Position numbers and translations under genes: made by a program | Shown here: positions 1 to 4,914 of the stretch, piece after piece | Numbering within the stretch: position 1 is the first letter of the stretch | Layout of the letters: the number at the start of each line of letters is the position of its first letter | The notes under the pieces: generated by a model | What the model was told of the DNA's origin: nothing | What the model saw: only the letters and a program-made list of their open reading frames with translations | Databases searched by the model: none | Assembly (NCBI GenBank): GCA_012521935.1 | Contig: JAAYLJ010000001.1 | Location: forward strand, 1 to 8,644 | Origin: Campylobacteraceae bacterium | GTDB lineage: Bacteria > Campylobacterota > Campylobacteria > Campylobacterales > Campylobacteraceae | Direction: 5' to 3' | DNA: 8,644 bases

Positions 1-631
1 GCGACTCTTTTTTAATCTGTTCATACTCTTTTGTATAAAAAGAGAAAGTATTGAAATAGTTATATGATTTTAAGGCTAGCGAATCTCTCTCTGGATCTAC
101 ATAGCTAATTGGATTTGCAAAATAATCACCAACTAAACCAAACATATCTCTAATGTTTGAGGGCCCTAAAAGCGGCAGTACTATGTGAAATCCACTTCCA
201 ACTCCATAGCGTCCAAGAGTTTGCCCAAAGTCTTCATCTTTTCTTTTAATATCATACTTAGTTTTAGCTATGTCATTCCATCCAACAATGCCCAAAGTGG
301 TGTTTAAAAGAAATCTTCTAAGTTCATTTAATGCGTCATCTCCTTTGCCTTGAAGTGCGCTATTTATGAACCTAATAGGAAATAAAATATTATCAAAAAC
401 ATTGTGAATCCCGCTTCTAATCTCTCTAGGCACAATCACGCCATAGCCTTTAGCTAAAGGTAAAATCCCATAAGTAAAAACCTTATCATTAAATGAAGTC
501 ATGAATCTATTGTAGCCTTCTAATGGATCATAAACTTGTTCTTCTTGGGTAAATTCAAACTCAAAATCATCAGCACTAACAGTTAAACTAAGAGAAAAAA
601 TCAAAAAAAAGGAGATTAAAAGCGTGCGCAA
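1..631 (-). CDS. mlaA: MlaA/VacJ family outer-membrane lipid-asymmetry protein (3' end cut off by window edge)
   Basis: MlaA sits in the outer membrane and removes misplaced phospholipids from its outer leaflet, passing them to the periplasmic carrier MlaC. The 210 visible residues carry family hallmarks: DPLEGYNRFMTSFND at 35-49, the FRFIN-type segment PIRFIN at 85-90, TTLGIVGW at 111-118, and GFHIVLPLLGPSNIRD at 147-162, followed by a YVDP motif at 177-180. I chose a TTG start at 631-629 because an AAGGA ribosome site lies 5-6 bases upstream and it gives a clean signal peptide (residues 1-20, ending TVSA). No in-frame ATG fits. The signal peptide has no lipobox cysteine, so this version looks like a soluble-secreted or directly inserted protein, not the lipoprotein known from E. 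coli. It reads divergently from the mreB-like gene. The partner mlaC may lie beyond the left edge, but it is not visible. Confidence 0.9.
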   Translation of the reverse strand, partial: MRTLLISFFLIFSLSLTVSADDFEFEFTQEEQVYDPLEGYNRFMTSFNDKVFTYGILPLAKGYGVIVPREIRSGIHNVFDNILFPIRFINSALQGKGDDALNELRRFLLNTTLGIVGWNDIAKTKYDIKRKDEDFGQTLGRYGVGSGFHIVLPLLGPSNIRDMFGLVGDYFANPISYVDPERDSLALKSYNYFNTFSFYTKEYEQIKKES

Positions 632-672
632 GAGGTTCCTTTGTGTGGGTAATAATAATAATTAAAACAAGA

Positions 673-700
673 AGTATATCTATTTTAACTTTAATATCAA
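673..700 (-). promoter_or_regulatory. Sigma70-type promoter for mlaA
   Basis: Read on the minus strand, TTGATA (700-695) is followed after 16 bases by TATACT (678-673). This predicts a start near 666 and a leader of about 35 bases before the TTG codon. The leader contains four AAT/ATT triplets (651-662). This is motif-based only. Confidence 0.5.
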
Positions 701-742
701 AAAAATGACTTTATGCTTTTAATACTCTACAAATTTCAAGCA

Positions 743-751
743 TGGTAATAT
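743..751 (+). promoter_or_regulatory. Possible extended -10 promoter for the mreB-like gene
   Basis: TGgTAATAT is an extended -10 box with no convincing -35 element, as is common in Campylobacterota. The predicted start, near 758, would leave a leader of about 15 bases before the ATG at 773. The region is very AT-rich, so chance matches are likely. Confidence 0.35.
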
Positions 752-772
752 ATGGAATTAATTTAAAATGGG

Positions 773-1843
773 ATGGATATGTATAGTAAATTAGTAGGGC
801 TTTTTGCAAATGATATTGCGATGGATCTTGGCACTTCAAACATAGTAATATGCACCAAAAAAGATGGTTTGCTTCTAAGCGAGCCAGCAGTTGTGGCTTT
901 TAAGAAAAATAATATCGATAGAAAAGGCGTTGTTGCAGTAGGAAAAGAGGCACAACTCATGGTTGGAAAAACCCCTAAAAACATAACTACCATTAGGCCA
1001 ATGAGAGACGGAGTTATCGCTGATTTTAAAGCTACTGAGATAATGATTAGGTTTTTGATAGAAAAAGTTTATGAAAAGAGTCGTTTTGCAAAGCCTAGGA
1101 TCATTGTTTGTTTGCCCCAAGAAGTTACACAAGTAGAAAGAAATGCTGTAAAAGATGCGGTTTTAAAAGCTGGAGCTAGAGAGGTTTTTCTAGTAGCAGA
1201 GCCAATGGCAGCAGCGATTGGAGCGGGGATTGATGTTTTAAGACCTACTGGGCATATGGTAGTTGATATTGGGGCTGGGACTTCTGAGGTGGGAGTGACT
1301 TCTTTGGGAGGACTTGTTTTATGTCAAGCAAGCAGAGTTGCTGGAAATAGGATAGATAAAGCCATTTTAGATTTTTTAAGGCAAGAGTACAACCTTCACA
1401 TAGGAGTTAGAGCAGCTGAGAGCATAAAGATGGAGATAGGCTCTGCGGTTAAGCTAGATGAGCCTTTAGTTGCGCCTGTAAAAGGTAGAGATAATTTTGG
1501 TTTTTTAACAAAGTTAGAGATGGATAGCGAGAAAATTAGAAAAGCCATAAAAGAGCCACTAAATCAGATAGCTTTTACCGTTAGAAATGTCATTGAAGTA
1601 ATACCAGCTGATCTTGCAGGAGACATCGTAGATAATGGCATAGTTTTAACTGGCGGTGGAGGGCTCATTAGAGGGTTGGATAAATTTTTAAGTGATGTTT
1701 TGGAGTTGCCAGTATTTGTAGCGGATGAGCCACTTTTAGCAGTTTCTAGAGGACTTACTAAACTACTTCAAGATGAAAAACTATTGCAGCAAGTTTATGG
1801 AAGAGATAAGAGTCATATCCTTCCAAAACATATAAAACTTTAA
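773..1843 (+). CDS. mreB: MreB-family actin-like cell-shape protein, divergent copy
   Basis: MreB is a membrane-bound actin homologue that forms ATP-dependent filaments and guides the elongation machinery of the cell wall. At 356 residues it has the usual length. Visible elements are an N-terminal amphipathic segment (YSKLVGLF, 4-11), phosphate-1 loop DLGTSN (18-23), IRPMRDGVIADF (74-85), EPMAAAIGAG (143-152, with the glutamate linked to hydrolysis at 143), phosphate-2 loop DIGAGTSEV (165-173) and adenosine motif LTGGGG (292-297). Differences from standard MreB include GAGTS in place of GGGTT, VAGNRID at 189-195 where most MreBs have GGDRFD, and a shortened, altered stretch after GRD (238-240). 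No mreC follows. Instead, a secreted Sel1 protein starts six to nine bases after the stop. The ATG at 773 and the one at 779 are both possible starts, and neither has a strong ribosome site. It may be a second MreB paralogue and not the main one. Confidence 0.9.
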   Translation: MDMYSKLVGLFANDIAMDLGTSNIVICTKKDGLLLSEPAVVAFKKNNIDRKGVVAVGKEAQLMVGKTPKNITTIRPMRDGVIADFKATEIMIRFLIEKVYEKSRFAKPRIIVCLPQEVTQVERNAVKDAVLKAGAREVFLVAEPMAAAIGAGIDVLRPTGHMVVDIGAGTSEVGVTSLGGLVLCQASRVAGNRIDKAILDFLRQEYNLHIGVRAAESIKMEIGSAVKLDEPLVAPVKGRDNFGFLTKLEMDSEKIRKAIKEPLNQIAFTVRNVIEVIPADLAGDIVDNGIVLTGGGGLIRGLDKFLSDVLELPVFVADEPLLAVSRGLTKLLQDEKLLQQVYGRDKSHILPKHIKL

Positions 1844-1847
1844 GGAG
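1842..1847 (+). promoter_or_regulatory. Ribosome binding site that decides the Sel1-gene start
   Basis: AAGGAG overlaps the TAA stop of the mreB-like gene. It is only two bases from the ATG at 1850 but five bases from the GTG at 1853, so the GTG is the better start. The overlap suggests coupled translation of the two genes. Confidence 0.55.
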
Positions 1848-1852
1848 TTATG

Positions 1853-2353
1853 GTGAAAAAGATTTTAATTTTGACTCTATGCTTGATTACTTTTGGTTTT
1901 AGCGCAACTTATGAAGAGGGAATGAGGGCGTATAAAGAGAATGATTTCCAAAAAGCGATAGAGATTTTTGAAAGCTTAGCAAAAGATGATGACACAAAAG
2001 CACTCTTTGCCCTAGGACTCATACACCAAAACGGAAAAGGAGTAAAAAAAGATGGTGAGCAGGCCGTGAAATGGTACAAAAAAGCTGCACTTTTGGGCGA
2101 CACTCCGTCTATGTTTAATATAGGGATCATTTACTACAACGGCTTTGGTGTTAGACAAGATTATTTAGAAGCTTTTAGATGGATAGAGCTTGCTGCTAAA
2201 AATGAAGATGCTGCTGCGCAGTTTAATCTTGGGCTTATGTACAAAAATGGAATAGGAACTGAAAAAGATATAGAAAAAGCCAAAGAGTGGTTTCAAAAAG
2301 CACTAGATAATGGAAATATGGCTGCAAAAGAAGCCTTAAGCGAACTTGATTAA
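1853..2353 (+). CDS. Secreted Sel1-like repeat protein
   Basis: The gene encodes a 166-residue protein with an N-terminal signal peptide (about 1-17, ILILTLCLITFGFSA) followed by alpha-helical repeats. One TPR-like helix pair (about 20-47) precedes three exact 36-residue Sel1-like repeats at 48-83, 84-119 and 120-155, each with the pattern A/S-x-x-x-x-x-G-x-x-x-x-x-G-x-G-V/T and ending in an A-A or A-L-containing helix. Such repeats are protein-binding scaffolds. Unlike the Helicobacter Hcp proteins, there are no paired cysteines in the repeats; the only cysteine is in the signal peptide. The protein probably acts in the periplasm. Coupling to the mreB-like gene suggests a role at the cell envelope, but that is inference. 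An ATG at 1850 would add one residue. Confidence 0.85.
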   Translation: MKKILILTLCLITFGFSATYEEGMRAYKENDFQKAIEIFESLAKDDDTKALFALGLIHQNGKGVKKDGEQAVKWYKKAALLGDTPSMFNIGIIYYNGFGVRQDYLEAFRWIELAAKNEDAAAQFNLGLMYKNGIGTEKDIEKAKEWFQKALDNGNMAAKEALSELD

Positions 2354-2364
2354 AACAAGGAAAA

Positions 2365-2726
2365 GTGAGCTTAAAAAAGAGTTTACAGATCCTAAGAACT
2401 GTCGAAAGATTTGATAATTTAATTGGTGTTAGCACTTCAGCAAGTGTGCAAAATATAACAAAGGAAATATATTGTATAGGGAGAGAGAAATTATTGTATT
2501 TAGACATAAATTTGATAGTTCTTTCCATATTGCTTATTATAAAAATACATTCATTTATGGAATAAATTAAACAGTTTAATGACATAGGAATGTTTTTGGC
2601 TCTGTTGAAAAAAGTTATTTTGAAACTATAAAACTATCTTTTGAATATGTAGCAAAATTTCAAAATGAATTAAAACCTATAGATGATAAAATCATTATGA
2701 ACAAATTAAAGCACTTGAAAATTTAA
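2365..2726 (+). pseudogene. Decayed coding remnants between the Sel1 and TIR genes
   Basis: The 420 bases between 2354 and 2773 contain no convincing intact gene. Three open stretches in different frames look protein-like. The first is a GTG-started 66-codon reading frame at 2365-2565, with AAGGA four bases upstream and a hydrophobic tail near LDINLIVLSILLIIKI. The second ends at 2570 and includes REREIIVFRHKFDSSFHIAY. The third is a startless run of 47 codons at 2583-2726 including SVEKSYFETIKLSFEYVAKF. The shifts of frame without starts suggest one or more genes broken by frameshifts and deletions. I do not recognise the family. Alternatively, the 66-codon frame is a genuine small membrane protein; I put that at about one in five. 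Confidence 0.3.
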
Positions 2727-2773
2727 GAGATGTATTTTTTTAGACTTTTGAATAGGGAAGTGAAGGTGGAAAT

Positions 2774-3886
2774 ATGAATTTGGAAATTGAAAAATACGAT
2801 TATGATGTTGCTTTGTCTTTTGCAGGAGAAGATAGAAAGTATGTTAAAGAAGTTGCATATATCTTAAAAGCTTATGGAGTAAGAGTTTTTTATGATGAAT
2901 TTGAAGAGGACACACTGTGGGGTAAAGATTTAATATCTCATCTGCAAGACATTTATAAAGAAAAAGCAAAATATACAATAATGTTTATTTCAAAGTACTA
3001 TAAAAGTAAAACTTGGACTAAGCATGAAAGACGATCTATGCAAGAAAGAGCTCTTAAAGAGCCTGAAGAATATATTTTACCTGCAAGATTTGATAATGCA
3101 GAAATTCCTGGACTTTATTCTAGTATTTCATATATTGACTTAAACACTAAAACACCTTGTGAATTTGTAAAAGTTATTTTATTAAAGATTAATTGGCAAA
3201 CAAAAAATAGGTGGTTTGGTAAATGGGAGATAGAAAGTCATTTTTTATCATATGGTGGAACTTTAAATATTTTAAATGTGTATGATAATTCTTTTGATTT
3301 TGAAATAAGTGTTTTTAATGGTTCTCATATTGGTGATTTGGATGGAGAAGCTAAAATACTATCTAATAATAAGGCAAAATATATTTGTGAAAATGATGGA
3401 CTTGATGATGAAAAATGTGAAATTAAATTTACTAAATTTAATGATATTATTCAGGTCAATGAAACTTTTGGAAGTAGATATTTTCATGGAATGAGTGCTA
3501 CATTTGATGGAAACTATAAATTAAAAAAGAATGTTTTTTATGATTATATTGAATTGAATGATAAATTATTATCCAAATTATTTAATGAATTAAAAGATGA
3601 ATATTTTGAAGACTTTTTAAAATGTATAGGAAATATTCATGATGAAGAAAATTTAGACACTTTTATTGAGTGTAATGTAATATCAACTGGTGTTACTGGG
3701 CTTTATACTATCTATGAGTCAATATTAATGTACAATGAGAATGATGTTTACGGTGCATTTTTACATGATGATGAAAAAATATACTATTTTACATCTGATG
3801 ATAATTTTAGAAAAGAAAAACCAAAAACAATTACTAAATGGCTCAAAAACTTTAAAAAAGAAATTATAGATTTAGATTTAAATTAA
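2774..3886 (+). CDS. TIR-domain protein with calycin-like and C-terminal accessory domains (putative defence NADase)
   Basis: Bacterial TIR domains usually cleave NAD+ or make signalling molecules from it, often to stop phage spread by killing or starving the cell. Residues 9-125 form the TIR: YDVALSFAGEDR (8-21 region), GVRVFYDEF (35-43), FISKYYKSKTWTKHE (71-85) with the expected catalytic glutamate E85, then ILPARFDNAEIPGL (101-114). The usual cysteine of the W-C-x-x-E motif is a threonine (T82). Residues 146-252 resemble a calycin-like beta-barrel: FGKWE (148-152), FDFEISVFNGSHIGDLDGEA (174-193), CEIKF (215-219), FDGNYK (244-249). Residues 255-370 are a third module with IYESILMYNENDVYGAF (313-329) and a TITKWLKNF end. 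No signal peptide or membrane segment is present, so it is probably cytoplasmic. The AAGGTGGA before the ATG serves as ribosome site. Base use is AT-richer than the flanking housekeeping genes. TIR assignment is firm; the enzyme activity and the roles of the other modules are inferred. Confidence 0.85.
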   Translation: MNLEIEKYDYDVALSFAGEDRKYVKEVAYILKAYGVRVFYDEFEEDTLWGKDLISHLQDIYKEKAKYTIMFISKYYKSKTWTKHERRSMQERALKEPEEYILPARFDNAEIPGLYSSISYIDLNTKTPCEFVKVILLKINWQTKNRWFGKWEIESHFLSYGGTLNILNVYDNSFDFEISVFNGSHIGDLDGEAKILSNNKAKYICENDGLDDEKCEIKFTKFNDIIQVNETFGSRYFHGMSATFDGNYKLKKNVFYDYIELNDKLLSKLFNELKDEYFEDFLKCIGNIHDEENLDTFIECNVISTGVTGLYTIYESILMYNENDVYGAFLHDDEKIYYFTSDDNFRKEKPKTITKWLKNFKKEIIDLDLN

Positions 3887-4026
3887 GATATGTAAAAACT
3901 AATGATGAACCATTAATTTATAACAGTCGAAGCAAACAAGAGAGAATTTATCAAAAATATCAGATATTTATGTACCAAGTGTTGGTTGTGATAAAAATAT
4001 AAAACCCTACTGTTATCATGTAAAAC

Positions 4027-4047
4027 TAGAAGATAAAATATCTTCTA
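4027..4047. repeat. Perfect 9-bp inverted repeat with 3-base loop
   Basis: TAGAAGATA, loop AAA, TATCTTCTA. The hairpin lies 141 bases after the TIR stop and 155 bases before the antitoxin. It has no T-run on the plus strand, so it is not a standard plus-strand terminator. It could still be an mRNA-stabilising or attenuating stem, or an operator. Confidence 0.5.
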
Positions 4048-4165
4048 AAAGCTCTGACATATAAATTTAGACTATTTTCACCAAGTGGGAAGAATGACAT
4101 AAATAGGCTCAGAAGCCAATATAGAAAAATCAGAAATTTCAAATTTTCTAAAATACAGTTGAAAA

Positions 4166-4174
4166 TGGTAGAAT
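4166..4174 (+). promoter_or_regulatory. Possible extended -10 promoter of the toxin-antitoxin operon
   Basis: TGgTAGAAT would start transcription near 4181, leaving a leader of about 20 bases that includes the AGGAG at 4192-4196. A TATAAA at 4185-4190 is too near the start codon to be used for anything but a nearly leaderless transcript. Chance matches are possible. Confidence 0.3.
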
Positions 4175-4201
4175 TGAACTAAACTATAAATAGGAGCAAT
4201 T

Positions 4202-4405
4202 ATGAAAACTGTAAAGCTAACCATGGAAGAAAATATCTATAAAAATATAATGTTTTTACTAAATAACCTACAAGTAAAAGGTTTGAAAATTGAAGAGATT
4301 AATAGCGCAAATACAGATGATGAGCAAAATGAACTAAAAGCCTACTCAAACCATAGTGCAAACTTAATAGAAGATTGGAAAGATGAGGATAGTATATGGA
4401 AGTAA
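4202..4405 (+). CDS. Antitoxin of a MazF/PemK-type toxin-antitoxin pair
   Basis: The gene encodes a 67-residue protein placed directly before and overlapping a MazF-like toxin gene, the standard antitoxin position. The N-terminal part (MKTVKLTMEENIYKNIMFLL, 1-20) looks like a short beta strand plus helix, which would form the dimer/DNA-binding part. The C-terminal part (about 35-67) is acidic and polar with LIEDWKDEDSIWK at the end, typical of the flexible tail that covers a MazF active site. AGGAG sits five bases before the ATG. The final ten bases overlap the toxin start, so the two are coupled. I do not recognise it as a standard MazE or AbrB-fold sequence, and the assignment rests mostly on position, size and charge. 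Autorepression of the operon is expected from known families but not shown here. Confidence 0.75.
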   Translation: MKTVKLTMEENIYKNIMFLLNNLQVKGLKIEEINSANTDDEQNELKAYSNHSANLIEDWKDEDSIWK

Positions 4406-4746
4406 AAACTTGCGACATTGTGCTTTGTGAATTTTATTTTAGTGATTTAAAAGCTTCAAAAAATAGACCAGTTTTAGTTTTCAAAGATAATCTTCCTTAT
4501 GATGATTTTATAGCAATTCCAATTAGTAGTAAAATAGAAAAGCTCCAAAATGATGAAATTTTATTAGACAAAAAGAGTTTTACAAGTGGCTCCATTCCTG
4601 TTAAATCAAAATTAATGATTAGAAAAACATTTGTTGTATCAAAACAAGTGATAATAAAAAAATATGGAACTATAGATAATAGAACTTTTGAAAAACTACA
4701 CAAGAGTTTTTGTGAATATTTTGCTTGTAGTGGAAAAAAGATATAA
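4396..4746 (+). CDS. MazF/PemK family endoribonuclease toxin
   Basis: This 116-residue protein has the MazF/PemK layout. It has CDIVLCEFYFSDLKASKNRP (6-25), matching the family start G-D-I-V-L...D-L...R-P with the conserved R24-P25. IPISSKI (41-47) sits at the place of the conserved serine/threonine. FTSGSIPVKSKLMIRKTFVV (62-81) matches the strand pair around the active site, and KKYGTIDNRTFEKL (88-101) is the closing helix. MazF enzymes cut mRNA at short specific sequences and halt growth when the antitoxin is degraded. The start codon lies inside the end of the antitoxin gene (ten-base overlap, different frame), with GAGGA at 4385-4389. The usual glycine of GDIV is a cysteine (C6). The gene is full length, and there is no sign of breakage. 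Confidence 0.85.
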   Translation: MEVKTCDIVLCEFYFSDLKASKNRPVLVFKDNLPYDDFIAIPISSKIEKLQNDEILLDKKSFTSGSIPVKSKLMIRKTFVVSKQVIIKKYGTIDNRTFEKLHKSFCEYFACSGKKI

Positions 4747-4779
4747 AAAGAGCTAGAAGCTTGAAAGCATAACATTTAA

Positions 4780-4875
4780 AAACTAGAAACCACTACAAGT
4801 GATAGTGCAGAAATTTCAAGTAAAGATAAAATTTATAATGAAACGCTATCTGTGTGCGATGAGTGGAGCAACTAA
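4780..4875 (+). pseudogene. Possible antitoxin tail remnant after the toxin gene
   Basis: A startless run of 31 codons ends at a TAA at 4873-4875, in the same frame as the toxin but separated by three stops. Its end, KDKIYNETLSVCDEWSN, has the acidic, tryptophan-bearing look of antitoxin tails (compare LIEDWKDEDSIWK of the intact antitoxin). It may be the end of a lost gene. The similarity is weak, and chance is a real alternative. Confidence 0.2.
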
Positions 4876-4878
4876 GCT

Positions 4879-4906
4879 ACATGCAGGGCTTTTTAGCCCC
4901 ACATGT
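4879..4906. terminator. Hairpin between convergent toxin and TRAP genes
   Basis: ACATGCAGGGCT, loop TTTT, AGCCCCACATGT form two five-base-pair helices separated by a two-base mismatch. The hairpin sits eight bases past the stop of the minus-strand permease gene and downstream of the plus-strand toxin. That is the right place for a shared, two-way terminator. Neither strand has a strong T-run after the stem, so it may work poorly or rely on Rho. Confidence 0.5.
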
Positions 4907-4914
4907 AAGACATA

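Larger units (their letters stand above)
3886..4182 (+). pseudogene. Decayed coding remnants between TIR and toxin-antitoxin genes
   Basis: The 315 bases between the TIR stop and the antitoxin start hold no intact gene. There are three overlapping protein-like runs in different frames. One at 3886-4002 includes KTNDEPLIYNSRSKQERIY. One at 3924-4064 includes SDIYVPSVGCDKNIKPYCYH. One at 4030-4182 includes FRLFSPSGKNDINRLRSQY. None has a good start codon with a ribosome site, and none is a family I recognise. They may be pieces of a broken former neighbour of the TIR gene. In DNA this AT-rich, part of this openness could be chance. Confidence 0.25.

Noticed and set aside
2235..2585. 116-residue minus-strand reading frame over the Sel1 gene end
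   Set aside because: Low-complexity Phe/Leu-rich translation, antisense to a clear Sel1 repeat, with no ribosome site. It is a shadow of the AT-rich sequence.
3309..3494. 61-residue plus-strand frame inside the TIR gene
   Set aside because: Met/Leu-rich shadow of the real frame, with no start signal.
4185..4190. TATAAA as -10 box of the toxin-antitoxin operon
   Set aside because: Transcription from it would start on or inside the AGGAG ribosome site, which makes it unlikely as the main promoter.
4497..4775. 92-residue minus-strand frame over the toxin gene
   Set aside because: It is antisense to a MazF-like gene with good motifs; the translation is Phe/Ser/Leu-rich with no family features.
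2354..4914. CRISPR array, tRNA or integrase/attachment site in the accessory pocket
   Set aside because: No regularly spaced repeats, no tRNA-like fold and no direct repeats flanking the pocket were found by eye.
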